From: JAJYSO01 sp964579505
Lineage (GTDB): Bacteria > Bacteroidota > Bacteroidia > Flavobacteriales > Flavobacteriaceae
Assembly (NCBI GenBank): GCA_964579505.1
Contig: CAZOGC010000014.1
Span: forward strand, 4,646 to 68,645
DNA: 64,000 nt
Direction of reading: 5' to 3'
The notes beneath the pieces are model-generated. The model saw only the letters and a list, made by a program, of their open reading frames with translations, searched no databases and was not told the origin of the DNA. Shown one piece after another: positions 17,418-26,587 of the stretch; the first letter of the stretch is position 1, and each line of letters opens with the position of its first letter. A program made the translations under genes and the position numbers.

Positions 17418-18338
17418 TTATCGACTGGCTCCTTGTGGAAATTGTACTTTGTCGGGTTGTGCATTTAATTTTGGTAAAACGGTTCTAAGAATACGGTCTC
17501 TTTTTCCGGTTGTATCGGTTGGCTCAACTGGATATTGAATAGCGACTTCCATCCACGAATATTTGTTCGTTCTGAAATAAACCATCGGTTCCCATTTTTT
17601 TGCTGATTTGTTAGAATATTGTTGGTTAAAGTCTTCTTTTGCTACACTGAGAAGACACTTTTCTACAAATTGTAAATCACTAGTGTAAGCAATTTGAAAG
17701 GCTGTTTCATTCCATATAAAGGGCCGTTGAGGGCCGGAGTAATTAATAACTCGATCGGTTAAAATAGAGCTATTCGGAAAATGAATGAGACGACCGGTTT
17801 GTCTATCATTTGCAACGTAATCGCCACTGCATTCTAAGATTATAGTATCTAGATAACTAATTTCAACCACATCACCTCGATGATTATTTATCTGGATACG
17901 GTCACCTACATGATAGGGTCTTCTGAAAATAATATATAGCCAGGCAATGAAAGAAGTAATAGGTGCTTGAAGAGCAAAGCCTAAGATTAAAGAGACGATA
18001 CCCAATCCGGTTAAGAAAGTTAGGGTGCTCTGAAATCTTGACGTAATGATGGCATATATTATAGCAATAAGGGCAAGTAGCCGTATGATGCGAATCAAAT
18101 TATACCGTTCACCTCTCGTTTTTTTTGTTTTAGCAATAAGAAATTCTAGGCAAGTTCTTAACAGTAAAATGATAGCAATGGCTGTTAGGGTATGAAATAG
18201 CTTAGTGAGAAAGGAGCTATATTTTTCTATAGAAGAAAATGTGTCGAGCTTTAATAAGTATGGAAAAATGAGTAATCCTATGGTACACAAAACATATACT
18301 CCTATCCAATACTTCCGGTTTTTATTGTTTATGGGCAT
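17418..18338 (-). CDS. MscS-family mechanosensitive channel
   Basis: 306-residue small-conductance channel-like protein. Seen: four hydrophobic spans (about residues 11-28, 45-65, 85-100 and 106-140), the pore-lining TM3 with LTGLGIVSLILGFALQAPI, then the soluble beta domain beginning FRRPYHVGDRIQINNHRGDVVEI, a close match to the MscS signature. ATG start. It releases solutes on membrane tension, protecting from hypo-osmotic shock; some members instead respond to ligands. It stands alone: 214 bp to the downstream gene and 170 bp to clpS. Confidence 0.92.
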   Translation of the reverse strand: MPINNKNRKYWIGVYVLCTIGLLIFPYLLKLDTFSSIEKYSSFLTKLFHTLTAIAIILLLRTCLEFLIAKTKKTRGERYNLIRIIRLLALIAIIYAIITSRFQSTLTFLTGLGIVSLILGFALQAPITSFIAWLYIIFRRPYHVGDRIQINNHRGDVVEISYLDTIILECSGDYVANDRQTGRLIHFPNSSILTDRVINYSGPQRPFIWNETAFQIAYTSDLQFVEKCLLSVAKEDFNQQYSNKSAKKWEPMVYFRTNKYSWMEVAIQYPVEPTDTTGKRDRILRTVLPKLNAQPDKVQFPQGASR

Positions 18339-18508
18339 AATTATGTCTTTAAGAACAATATTTCAGTAAAGATATAAAAACCGTTGGTATACGCATTAAA
18401 GAATATATCACGCCATAACCCGATTACACAAAATAACAAATAAAAAGGTACTTATGCGTTATGGTGTCATTAAAAATAATGAAGAAAATGCTACAGTGTG
18501 TTTGTTAC

Positions 18509-18790
18509 TTACTGAATTTCAGCACTTACACCAGCTTCTAAAAGTTTAGAGCAGCGCGGTTCTAAATCATCATAACTACCTGACTTTACACCACATTTTC
18601 CGGTATAGTGAATGAGGAGCGCACATTGTTCAGCCTGTAAATAATCGTGATCACAAGTTTCAACCAATAGCTGTATAACGTAGTCAAAGGTATTAACTTC
18701 ATCATTAAAAACAATGAGTTCGTTTTCGGGTTCTTCTTGAGTTAGGGTGCTGGTGAGCTCTTTTTCTAATACTTGTTCCTGCGTACTCAT
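18509..18790 (-). CDS. clpS: ATP-dependent Clp protease adaptor ClpS
   Basis: 93-residue N-end-rule adaptor that binds the N-domain of ClpA/ClpC-type ATPases and delivers proteins with destabilising N-termini. The core FNDEVNTFDYVIQLLVETC (about residues 28-46) and the helix with the conserved Ala-Glu/His region (LQAEQCALLIHYTGKC) match the family; the acidic N-terminal tail is typical. ATG at 18788-18790. Last gene of the ABC permease-tpiA-prmA-clpS run, 64 bp after prmA. Confidence 0.93.
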   Translation of the reverse strand: MSTQEQVLEKELTSTLTQEEPENELIVFNDEVNTFDYVIQLLVETCDHDYLQAEQCALLIHYTGKCGVKSGSYDDLEPRCSKLLEAGVSAEIQ

Positions 18791-18854
18791 AACATCTAAA
18801 TTCTATGATAAAGGTACAAATTCTTTTAAATAAATAGCAAGCTCTTTTATAATT

Positions 18855-19691
18855 TTAGCATTTGTAAAATTGCATGCCCACCCACTCATCACTGGTTTGG
18901 TGTGTTTTATAGGCTAATCCCAATTCTTGGCAACACGTTTTTATTGTAGGGGTATCTCGTTCATAAAAACCACTTAAAAACAGGAGTCCTCCTTTTGAAA
19001 GACAGGTGGCGTATTGTGCCATATCTCGTAGCAAAACATTGCGAATAATATTGGCAAAAATAACGCTGTACTGTTTGTCTTTTAACAGTGTTACATCTCC
19101 TTCAAAGGCACAGATGTGCTTGCAGTTATTTAAGGAGGCATTTTCTAGCGTATTTCGGTAACTCCACGGATCTATATCGATAGCGTCTATGTGTTTAGCT
19201 CCCATTTTTTCGGCCAGTATGGATAGAATACCGGTTCCACAACCCATATCAAGCACTTCTTTTTCAGCTAGATTGTTTTGCAGAATTAACTGAACCATAA
19301 GTCGGGTAGTGGCATGATGACCGGTGCCGAAAGCCATTTTTGGGTTGATGATGATTTCATACGGAACAGCTTGTGGGGGGTGAAAAGGAGCACGAATACG
19401 ACATGTTTCGGATAGTGTAATGGGTTTAAACTGACTTTCCCATTGGGCATTCCAGTCTTTATCCTCAATTTCTTTCACTTCATAACTAACCTTAAAAAAT
19501 GATGAATTTAATAGGTTGATTTGTGTTAAGTCAACAGCTTTATTGTTATTTGCTGCAAGGTATGCTTGCAAGCCCTCATCGGTTTCTACAAAACTTTCAA
19601 ACCCCAATTCGGCCAATTCAGCCATAAGAATTTCTGACCCGGGATTTGTCGGTTTTATTTTAAAGGAATACTCTAGATAGGTGTTAGCCAT
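18855..19691 (-). CDS. prmA: Ribosomal protein L11 methyltransferase
   Basis: 278-residue class I SAM methyltransferase that trimethylates ribosomal protein L11. It shows the substrate-recognition N-domain, then NPKMAFGTGHHATTRL (about residues 120-135), SAM motif I as LDMGCGTGILSILAEKMGA, the acidic DIDPW, and ANIIRNVL as motif IV. ATG at 19689-19691, 9 bp after the tpiA stop, so probably cotranscribed. Length typical. Confidence 0.94.
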   Translation of the reverse strand: MANTYLEYSFKIKPTNPGSEILMAELAELGFESFVETDEGLQAYLAANNNKAVDLTQINLLNSSFFKVSYEVKEIEDKDWNAQWESQFKPITLSETCRIRAPFHPPQAVPYEIIINPKMAFGTGHHATTRLMVQLILQNNLAEKEVLDMGCGTGILSILAEKMGAKHIDAIDIDPWSYRNTLENASLNNCKHICAFEGDVTLLKDKQYSVIFANIIRNVLLRDMAQYATCLSKGGLLFLSGFYERDTPTIKTCCQELGLAYKTHQTSDEWVGMQFYKC

Positions 19692-19700
19692 TTTTAGTAA

Positions 19701-20459
19701 TTAGGCAAAAGCGTTAATAATAGCTACAAAATCATCGGCCTTAAGCGCAGCTCCTCCAATTAGCCCTCCATCTACGTCTTCTTTGGCAAAAATTTCTTGT
19801 GCGTTGTGTGGTTTAACACTTCCTCCATATAAAATAGAAACTTCGTTGGCTGTAGCATTATCATATTGTTCTGCAATTGTTTTTCTAATAAAAGCATGCA
19901 TTTCCTGCGCTTGTTCTGCCGAGGCAGTTTTTCCGGTACCAATAGCCCACACCGGTTCATAAGCTATAATAATATTTTGCCAATCTGCGGCATTGAGTTG
20001 AAAGAGGCTTTCACGTAGTTGTTCTTCTACAACGCTAAAATGATTTTTATTTTCACGATCTTCCAGGCTTTCCCCTACACAAAAGATTGTGGTAAATTGA
20101 TGTTGAAGGGCAGCCGTTATTTTTTGTTCTAGCAACGCCGTGGTTTCTCCAAAATATTTACGGCGTTCACTATGTCCCAAAATAACAGTTTTAACACCTA
20201 TACTAGCCAACATTTGCGCAGAAATTTCTCCGGTAAATGCTCCCTTTTCTGCTTGGTGCATATTTTGTGCTACAACTGTTACAGGAGTATTTTTTAAAGC
20301 TTCTACAGCCGGATATAAATTGGTGTAGGTGGGGGCTACCATTACACTAACGGAGGAAGGTGTTTGCGGAAGTTGCTTTTTTAACGAAGTTAATAAGTTC
20401 TTGGTTTCAACCAAATCGCAATTCATTTTCCAGTTTCCGGCAACTATTTGTTTTCTCAT
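19701..20459 (-). CDS. tpiA: Triosephosphate isomerase
   Basis: 252-residue TIM barrel interconverting dihydroxyacetone phosphate and glyceraldehyde-3-phosphate. Catalytic residues are present: Lys11 in AGNWKMN, His96 in ILGHSERR, Glu168 in AYEPVWAIGTGK (which also begins loop 6), and the phosphate-binding YGGSVKPHN (about 211-219). The frame is open 76 codons upstream through the ABC permease end, but the ATG at 20457-20459 gives the conserved N-terminus. It is 17 bp downstream of the permease stop. Confidence 0.96.
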   Translation of the reverse strand: MRKQIVAGNWKMNCDLVETKNLLTSLKKQLPQTPSSVSVMVAPTYTNLYPAVEALKNTPVTVVAQNMHQAEKGAFTGEISAQMLASIGVKTVILGHSERRKYFGETTALLEQKITAALQHQFTTIFCVGESLEDRENKNHFSVVEEQLRESLFQLNAADWQNIIIAYEPVWAIGTGKTASAEQAQEMHAFIRKTIAEQYDNATANEVSILYGGSVKPHNAQEIFAKEDVDGGLIGGAALKADDFVAIINAFA

Positions 20460-20476
20460 AAATTTAAAAATTAATG

Positions 20477-21553
20477 TTATTGTTTCGCTATTTTCGGATC
20501 TAAATAAGCGTATATAATATCTACAAAAATATTGATTATAATAAAAATAACGGCTATGGTAAGCACGGCTCCCATTATAACCGGTAGGTCTAAGGTATTT
20601 AGGGCTACTACAATTTCCTTTCCTAATCCGTTCCACCCAAAGATATACTCTACAAATACGGCTCCGGCCAACATAGAGGCAAACCATCCGGAAACAGCAG
20701 TAACCACAGGGTTTAGCGAATTTTTTAATGCATGTTTATACACCACCACGTGTTGTGACAGGCCTTTGGCGCGTGCGGTGCGTATATAATCTTGTTGTAA
20801 CACCTCTAATAGCGAGTTTCTCATTAGCTGACTAACCACAGCTACCGGCCGAATGCCCATTACAATGGCAGGAAGAATTAAATTTTTTAGATGAAGGCTG
20901 TAGTGTTCGCCAAAATCATCTAGTTCATACAGACTCCCCGTCATGTCTAAATGTGTAAAATGATGCAAGACAAAACCGAAGAGCCACGCAAAGATTATAG
21001 CACTGAAGAAAGAAGGAACACTCATTCCCAGAGTACTTAATACCTGTATAATTCGATCTAGCCATGTATCTTGATGTAATGCTGATACGATACCGAGAAA
21101 AAGCCCGATAATAAGTGCTAAAATAATGGCTGTAATAGCTAATACTAAGGTATTTGGAAGTGTGTCTCCGATAATACTAGCCACTGTTTTTCCGGTTTTT
21201 TGAAAAGATTCTCGCAAATACGGAAGTTTGATGACTACCACTGTTTTCCCAATAGAAAACAACGGGAGTGCATGGTATTTTCCTTTTCTTAAATAGGTGT
21301 AGTCTGTTTTATTTTTCGAGTGAAAAGAAAGGGGCGATAAATCGTTGATATAATATGCATACTGAGTAAGAATAGGCTTGTCAAACCCGTATTTCTTTTT
21401 CACCATTTGCAGTTGCTCAGCATCTTGATTCTGGCCTAACATCATTTGTGCAGGATCTCCGGGCAAAATGGTAAACAAGACAAAAATCACGGTTATTACT
21501 CCATAAACAGTAAGTAATGCATAACCCAATTTGCTGAAGATATATTTTGCCAA
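20477..21553 (-). CDS. ABC transporter permease, DppB/OppB type
   Basis: 358-residue inner-membrane permease of a dipeptide/oligopeptide/nickel-type ABC transporter. It begins with the family pattern YIFSKLGYALLTVYGVITVIF, followed by FTILPGDPAQMMLG, a periplasmic insertion (about residues 60-120), then the six-span core with the EAA-like loop RTARAKGLSQHVVVYKHALKN. It starts with TTG at 21553. The usual second permease (DppC), ATPases and binding protein are not adjacent; instead tpiA, prmA and clpS follow. Substrate cannot be predicted. Confidence 0.9.
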   Translation of the reverse strand: MAKYIFSKLGYALLTVYGVITVIFVLFTILPGDPAQMMLGQNQDAEQLQMVKKKYGFDKPILTQYAYYINDLSPLSFHSKNKTDYTYLRKGKYHALPLFSIGKTVVVIKLPYLRESFQKTGKTVASIIGDTLPNTLVLAITAIILALIIGLFLGIVSALHQDTWLDRIIQVLSTLGMSVPSFFSAIIFAWLFGFVLHHFTHLDMTGSLYELDDFGEHYSLHLKNLILPAIVMGIRPVAVVSQLMRNSLLEVLQQDYIRTARAKGLSQHVVVYKHALKNSLNPVVTAVSGWFASMLAGAVFVEYIFGWNGLGKEIVVALNTLDLPVIMGAVLTIAVIFIIINIFVDIIYAYLDPKIAKQ

Positions 21554-21610
21554 GATGATTAAAAATTACCGTTTAAAATTAGTTTTTGGTAAAGATAAGT
21601 GTAAAATAAA

Positions 21611-22576
21611 TTACTCAAAGTCTAAATTATCTGCATCACGCCAATTTGCCTTTTGTGTAACGGTTCCCATGTGTAGTGTAAGCAACCCGGGATTAGCTCT
21701 GATTATAGTTTTTACGGTGGTTTGATCCATCGGAATAAAATCAAATTGTAGTTTATATTTTTCTTTTATTTTATGTGTAGAAGCATCGTCAGAAGAGGTA
21801 AGACCAATTACGTCATAATGGTTTTTTAGCGCTCTATCGGTAGCCTTTTTTACAGCTTTCCAACTTTCTTCTCTGGCAGTATTTACATTTTTACTCACCA
21901 CAAATAGAACCTTCTTTTCGTGTAAAATAGAATCGGTTTGATCTTTTCCATCTCTAAAGAGGTAAAAATCGTGAATAGGTGGAATTTCGGGACCGTTAGA
22001 AACCATTTTTTCAGAGAGGTTGTTGCCAATTTTGTATGGTCTAAAGTCAATAACCGGTAAATATGTCAATACCTGATATGTTATCCCCAAACAAGCTATA
22101 AAAAGCACAAAAACAATCCATTTATTGGTCCGTAGTTTAAACAGTGGTTTGAGGTGCTTTGTTTTTTTAAACAAAAAGATGATGAGCAATAAAAGAACTA
22201 CATTTTTACCAAAAGATACCCAGGGAGTTAGCGGAATAGCGTCTCCAAAGCAACCACAATCAGTTACTTTGTGAAAGAAGGCGGTATAAAAGGTGAGAAT
22301 AGAGAAGAAGATAGTGAGTAGTAAGAGCGCCCAACGGGTAAATTTTTTGGCGTATCCCAGCAAGAGAAAAACACCCAAAAGAAACTCGAGAATAACAATA
22401 ACAACAGCAATAATAAGGGCGTAAGGAATTAGGAACTCTAAATTGAAGACACCAGCGCCGAAATATTCTTGTAGCTTGTATGAAAACCCAACGGGGTCTA
22501 CCATTTTCACAAAACCACTAAACAGAAAGACAACCCCTACAATAATACGAGCTATGTTGGCAAAAAACTTCTTCAT
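21611..22576 (-). CDS. BT_3928-like DoxX/MauE-type membrane redox protein
   Basis: 321-residue inner-membrane protein: a DoxX/MauE four-helix domain (about residues 8-135), two cysteines in TDCGCFGD (Cys107 and Cys109), another span (about 151-170), then a soluble domain resembling a thioredoxin-like fold without a CxxC. It may take part in disulfide or quinone-linked redox chemistry; the substrate is unknown. ATG at 22576 was preferred over the adjacent GTG at 22579. The DUF1599 gene lies upstream, a neighbour pairing I recall as common in Bacteroidota. A weak AT-rich hairpin (ATAAAGTT/AACTTTAT, 22711-22741) lies in the 160-bp gap. Confidence 0.83.
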   Translation of the reverse strand: MKKFFANIARIIVGVVFLFSGFVKMVDPVGFSYKLQEYFGAGVFNLEFLIPYALIIAVVIVILEFLLGVFLLLGYAKKFTRWALLLLTIFFSILTFYTAFFHKVTDCGCFGDAIPLTPWVSFGKNVVLLLLIIFLFKKTKHLKPLFKLRTNKWIVFVLFIACLGITYQVLTYLPVIDFRPYKIGNNLSEKMVSNGPEIPPIHDFYLFRDGKDQTDSILHEKKVLFVVSKNVNTAREESWKAVKKATDRALKNHYDVIGLTSSDDASTHKIKEKYKLQFDFIPMDQTTVKTIIRANPGLLTLHMGTVTQKANWRDADNLDFE

Positions 22577-22737
22577 CACAGCTTTACAAATCTTTTTTTA
22601 TAATTATACGATTCAATTTTGTAGAAAAATGAGCCTAAATATAGGAATTATATTGTACACTAATTAATGAAGTAGGTAATGATTGAGGTAACCATATATA
22701 AAGTGCTGATATAAAGTTGTTTATATTTTATATAACT

Positions 22738-23274
22738 TTATGATTTTAATAAGATTAAAGCAAAGATGGCATAGTTGATAATGTCTTGATAATTGGCATC
22801 TATACCTTCACTAACCAATGTTTTTCCTTGGTGATCTTCAATTTGTTTGATGCGTAATAATTTTTGTAAAATTAGGTCGGTTAAAGAGCTTAACCGCATA
22901 TCCCGCCAAGCTTCTCCATAGTCGTGGTTTTTGTCTTCCATCAATTTTTTAGTAAGCGCCACTTTTTCATCATATAGCGTCAGTGCTTCGTCAGTATCTA
23001 TATCGGGTTGCCCTACCACTCCTTTTTCTAATTGTATCAACGCCATTAGTGCATAGTTAATAATACCGATAAACTCAGTTGTTTCGTCTTCATCAACTTT
23101 GTGTACGGTATTTTCTTGTAAACCGCGAATACGTTGTGCTTTGATAAAGATTTGGTCGGTTAAAGAAGGGAGTCGCATAATGCGCCATGCGCTACCATAA
23201 TCTTCCATTTTCTTAGAAAACAGTGTTCTACAAGTAGTTATAACCGCGTCATATTGTTTTGAAGTATTGCCCAT
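22738..23274 (-). CDS. DUF1599 / nucleotide modification-associated domain 1 protein, internally duplicated
   Basis: 178-residue cytosolic protein made of two copies of the Nmad1 (DUF1599) domain about 93 residues apart. Copy 1 has DYGSAWRIMRLPSLTDQI (from residue 25) and copy 2 DYGEAWRDMRLSSLTDLI (from residue 118); each is followed by RI, then an IINYA(L/I)xAL helix (residues 71-79 and 165-173). Pfam groups the family with proteins linked to modified-nucleotide systems, but no reaction is established. No phage or base-modification gene is nearby. It is divergent from folP-cdaA (69 bp gap), which suggests a folate or nucleotide connection by context only. Confidence 0.87.
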   Translation of the reverse strand: MGNTSKQYDAVITTCRTLFSKKMEDYGSAWRIMRLPSLTDQIFIKAQRIRGLQENTVHKVDEDETTEFIGIINYALMALIQLEKGVVGQPDIDTDEALTLYDEKVALTKKLMEDKNHDYGEAWRDMRLSSLTDLILQKLLRIKQIEDHQGKTLVSEGIDANYQDIINYAIFALILLKS

Positions 23275-23343
23275 GAAAAAGTTTTAATTTGTGTAAATTT
23301 CGGAGATTTTTTAAAGACAGACAAGATAATTTAATTTTTGTAG

Positions 23344-24168
23344 ATGACGCTAAATTGCCGCGGTAAGTTAATTGATGTAAATACCCCCAAAATTATGGGG
23401 ATTTTAAACCTTACTCCCGATTCTTTTTATGACGGAGGAAAATATAAATCAGATAAAGAAGCCTTGCGTCAAGTTGAAAAAATGTTGGCAGATGGAGCTA
23501 CATTTATTGATATTGGGGGGCAAAGCTCGCGACCTAATGCGCAATTTTTAGGGCCGGAAGAAGAGGCTAAACGTGTAGTTTCGCTAGTAAAAAGAATTTT
23601 AGAAACGTTTCCGGAAACAATTATTTCGATTGATACTTTTCACAGTTTTGTAGCTCAAAAAGCGGTAGAAGCCGGTGCGGCAATTATTAATGATATATCG
23701 GCCGGTAATTTAGATGATAAGATGATGAAAACGGTGGCTTTACTAGGCGTTCCGTACATTATGATGCATATGCGCGGTACGCCTCAAACTATGCAAACAC
23801 ACACGCATTATGAAAATATGATGCAGGAAATTATCTATTATTTTTCTGAAAAAGTGGTAGAAGCACGTCGTTTGGGTATAACGGATATTGTGATAGACCC
23901 GGGATTTGGTTTTGCTAAAACACCCACACAAAACTTTGAACTTTTACGTAAATTAAATTTGTTAAAAAGTTTGAAATTACCTATATTGATGGGAGTTTCA
24001 AGAAAATCAACTATCTATAAAACATTACATATTAAACCAGCACAAGCACTAAACGGAACCACGGTCTTAAATACCCTGTCGTTGTTAAATGGGGCGCAAA
24101 TTTTGCGTGTTCACGATGTGGGTGAAGCACAAGAATGTGTTCAATTAATGAGCTGTTATATTGCTTGA
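23344..24168 (+). CDS. folP: Dihydropteroate synthase
   Basis: 274-residue TIM-barrel enzyme that joins p-aminobenzoate to 6-hydroxymethyl-dihydropterin diphosphate in folate synthesis; the sulfonamide target. Seen: IMGILNLTPDSFYDGGKY (signature 1, residues about 17-34), DIGGQSSRPNA (signature 2), ISIDTF, MHMRGTPQTMQ, DPGFGFAKT and GVSRKST with the Lys/Arg that binds substrate. ATG at 23344. It overlaps the TTG start of cdaA by 8 bp. Confidence 0.95.
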   Translation: MTLNCRGKLIDVNTPKIMGILNLTPDSFYDGGKYKSDKEALRQVEKMLADGATFIDIGGQSSRPNAQFLGPEEEAKRVVSLVKRILETFPETIISIDTFHSFVAQKAVEAGAAIINDISAGNLDDKMMKTVALLGVPYIMMHMRGTPQTMQTHTHYENMMQEIIYYFSEKVVEARRLGITDIVIDPGFGFAKTPTQNFELLRKLNLLKSLKLPILMGVSRKSTIYKTLHIKPAQALNGTTVLNTLSLLNGAQILRVHDVGEAQECVQLMSCYIA

Positions 24169-24979
24169 TTTATTATTTTTACAAAAAACTAAATATTACG
24201 CCTTGGATTTTTTACACCTCCGATTTGTAGACGTTCTGGATATTTTACTACTAACCCTCTTGCTTTATTACATTTACAAGTTGGTTAAAGGTACAGTTGC
24301 AGTACATATTTTTATCGGAATTGTTATTTTTTATTTGTTTTGGCAGTTAACGCGTATTCTCCAAATTGAAATGGTGAGTAACGTGTTGGGTGAATTTGTA
24401 AAAGTAGGAGTGGTGGTTCTGGTCGTAGTTTTTCAACAAGAAATCAGAAAATTCCTTTTAATGATTGGCTCTACAAAATTTGCCAGTAAGAGTCATTTTT
24501 TAAAACAATGGCGTTTTGCAAAGGCTGAAGGCGAAGAGGTAATTACCGATATAACCTCATTGGTAATGGCCTGTAAAAATATGGGTGATACGCGTACAGG
24601 GGCATTGATTGTTATTAAGCGGCAAATTGATTTAGACTTTGTGAAATCATCGGGAGACAAGATGAACATTAAGGTAAATGCGCCAATTATTCAGAGTATT
24701 TTTTATAAAAACAGTACGCTTCACGATGGGGCAGTGATTATTGAAGACAACATTATTACGGCCACACGTGTTATTTTGCCGGTATCTAACAGCCGTAAAA
24801 TACCACTGCGATTTGGTTTACGTCACCGTGCAGCCGTTGGTATTACCGAAAAGACAGATGCCTTGGCGCTGGTGGTGAGCGAAGAGACCGGCCAAACTTC
24901 CTATATAAAAGATGGGGCTTTCGAAATTTTTGAAGACCACACTGATTTAATCCAAAAACTGAAAGCAGATTTAAGCTAA
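24161..24979 (+). CDS. cdaA: Diadenylate cyclase CdaA (DisA_N domain)
   Basis: 272-residue membrane-bound enzyme making cyclic di-AMP from two ATP. Three N-terminal spans (about residues 25-41, 47-63 and 77-97) are followed by the DAC domain with the catalytic DGA motif at 189-191 and RHR at 221-223. The start is TTG at 24161, inside the last codons of folP (8-bp overlap), so translation is probably coupled. c-di-AMP usually controls osmolyte and wall homeostasis. No CdaR/YbbR-like regulator follows; the next gene converges. Confidence 0.94.
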   Translation: MLDLLFLQKTKYYALDFLHLRFVDVLDILLLTLLLYYIYKLVKGTVAVHIFIGIVIFYLFWQLTRILQIEMVSNVLGEFVKVGVVVLVVVFQQEIRKFLLMIGSTKFASKSHFLKQWRFAKAEGEEVITDITSLVMACKNMGDTRTGALIVIKRQIDLDFVKSSGDKMNIKVNAPIIQSIFYKNSTLHDGAVIIEDNIITATRVILPVSNSRKIPLRFGLRHRAAVGITEKTDALALVVSEETGQTSYIKDGAFEIFEDHTDLIQKLKADLS

Positions 24980-25004
24980 ACTGACGGTTAATCGGATTCT
25001 GATA

Positions 25005-26555
25005 TTAAGGAAAAGGAATACTTTCATACGCCCCACTATCCGGATTATTTCCGCGGGTCTTTCCTAAAATATCCTGTACCGTAGCGGTTGTAGGATTAGC
25101 AAACCCATTGGCGGCAGATTTTTCTCCAATAATAAGCATATTTTTAAGTGGATTTAAGAAATGGGGTTTTTTGTTGAGTAGATTGTTCGTATAGTGTTTT
25201 GAGTTGGTAAAATCGTATAATGGGTTGTTTTTCAATTCACTATTAAAAGGATTAAAGCTAATCAAACAATTTTCAAATTTGTATTGAAAAGCAGCTTGCG
25301 CTGATTTATGAAGAAGCAACTCTACCTCTTGATTACCATAAATAATACAATTGTAAAAATTAGCCGCCGTTAAATCAGCAGTAATGGTTTGGTTTGCCGT
25401 AGAAAAAGAATTACTGATAAGTACCGCAGGAAATTCACGGTATCCTTTAGTCCAATAATTTACAAAGGTCGAGTTATAAAAATTATAGTTTCCTCCGAGT
25501 GATAGGTATAGAGCAGCTTGCCCGCAATTATTAATTACGAGATTTTTTCCCTCTATAAATCCGGTGGTAGCCCATAAACCTACTGTAGCACAGTTGTATA
25601 TTTGGGTGTTGCTAATTTGTAGGGTAGGAGCGGTGCCTCCGTCGTTAGAATCCATACGTATGCCCACGGTGGAATTTTTAATAATAGCATGCCGAATGTG
25701 GTTATCTGTACTGCCGGCAGTTAGCCAAATAGTTTTCCACTGGTCGGGGGTATTTTGGTAGGTATCTTCTAACCGATCGCCTTGAAAAATAACCTCATTT
25801 TCTAGTTTTTTAGGATTTTGGCTAATTGTTCCATTAACATGAATGGAAGCATTGTTTGCCACAATAATACCTCCGTTAGTGTGAAAATAAATACGAGCAC
25901 CCGGGTCTATGGTTAGGGTTTTGTGAGGAGGAACCGCTGCATACCCATAAATAACATAAGGTTTGTCTGCTGTAAAGTGTAATTCATTTGAAGCTAAAAA
26001 GAACCCGGATACTTTTATAGAATCACCATTTTGATCTACGCCTAGCGTTAAGGTTTCAGTTGAACTGTTATTCAATTTGTCAGGAAACAAAAAATGAGCA
26101 TCTTTTACTAAGGTGATCAAGCTTATATTTTGCTGATTGGCGCCTACATCAAATTGTATTTGATCGGTATAGAGAAATTGCGGACTGTTTTGTGCAAAGT
26201 CATGAATGTTAACCGTGGTTTCAACAAAAATAAAAATGCTGTCTTTGGCAAGAATATCAATGTTTTGAAAGGTTTTTCCCGGTACGCCGTCTACGTTTAA
26301 TCGATAGCGTGAATTTGCTCCGTTTTTTAATTGAATGGTCGGGATGGTAATATCGTGAGGACTGTCATTGTATACCGTTAGTTGATAAGTGCTAGACCCA
26401 ATAGTTGTAAAAAGAGTGTCTAAAAGAATAGTGTCTTTAGAAAATCGTAGCTGCCCATTGCTGGGCTGTGTACTATAATCTTTTCGGCATGAGCCGGTAA
26501 AACACACCAAACAAAATAGCCCTATAAGTAAGACACGATGTGATAAATACTTCAT
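25005..26555 (-). CDS. Right-handed beta-helix lipoprotein
   Basis: 516-residue surface or periplasmic lipoprotein. The N-terminus has a type II signal with lipobox FTGSC (Cys23). Residues about 30-180 are beta-sandwich; about 210-460 show parallel beta-helix features (short repeated Asn/Gly-rich strands such as IIVANNASIHVNGTISQNP and the nearby HIRHAIIKNSTVGIRMDSN), as in pectate-lyase-like folds. The end (NPDSGAYES) matches proteins annotated as choice-of-anchor or beta-helix proteins. No catalytic residues can be assigned. It lies 32 bp after the cyclotransferase gene on the same strand. Confidence 0.78.
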   Translation of the reverse strand: MKYLSHRVLLIGLFCLVCFTGSCRKDYSTQPSNGQLRFSKDTILLDTLFTTIGSSTYQLTVYNDSPHDITIPTIQLKNGANSRYRLNVDGVPGKTFQNIDILAKDSIFIFVETTVNIHDFAQNSPQFLYTDQIQFDVGANQQNISLITLVKDAHFLFPDKLNNSSTETLTLGVDQNGDSIKVSGFFLASNELHFTADKPYVIYGYAAVPPHKTLTIDPGARIYFHTNGGIIVANNASIHVNGTISQNPKKLENEVIFQGDRLEDTYQNTPDQWKTIWLTAGSTDNHIRHAIIKNSTVGIRMDSNDGGTAPTLQISNTQIYNCATVGLWATTGFIEGKNLVINNCGQAALYLSLGGNYNFYNSTFVNYWTKGYREFPAVLISNSFSTANQTITADLTAANFYNCIIYGNQEVELLLHKSAQAAFQYKFENCLISFNPFNSELKNNPLYDFTNSKHYTNNLLNKKPHFLNPLKNMLIIGEKSAANGFANPTTATVQDILGKTRGNNPDSGAYESIPFP

Positions 26556-26587
26556 CAGGTTATATGGTTTTGTTTGATTGGGTTAAA

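Noticed and set aside
18411..18466. Imperfect inverted repeat (GCCATAAC ... GTTATGGT) between mscS and clpS
   Set aside because: Arms are short and imperfect with a loop of about 40 nt; likely chance.
20460..20687. N-terminal extension of tpiA by 76 codons
   Set aside because: It is the end of the ABC permease in another frame; the TIM family starts at MRKQIVAGNWKMN.
22738..23274. Nmad1 gene as a sign of an integrated phage or base-modification island
   Set aside because: No integrase, capsid, methyltransferase or att-like repeats nearby; flanks are ordinary chromosomal genes.
23332..23340. TAATTTTTG directly before folP as a second leaderless promoter
   Set aside because: It has one T too many for TAnnTTTG and no TTG at the proper distance.
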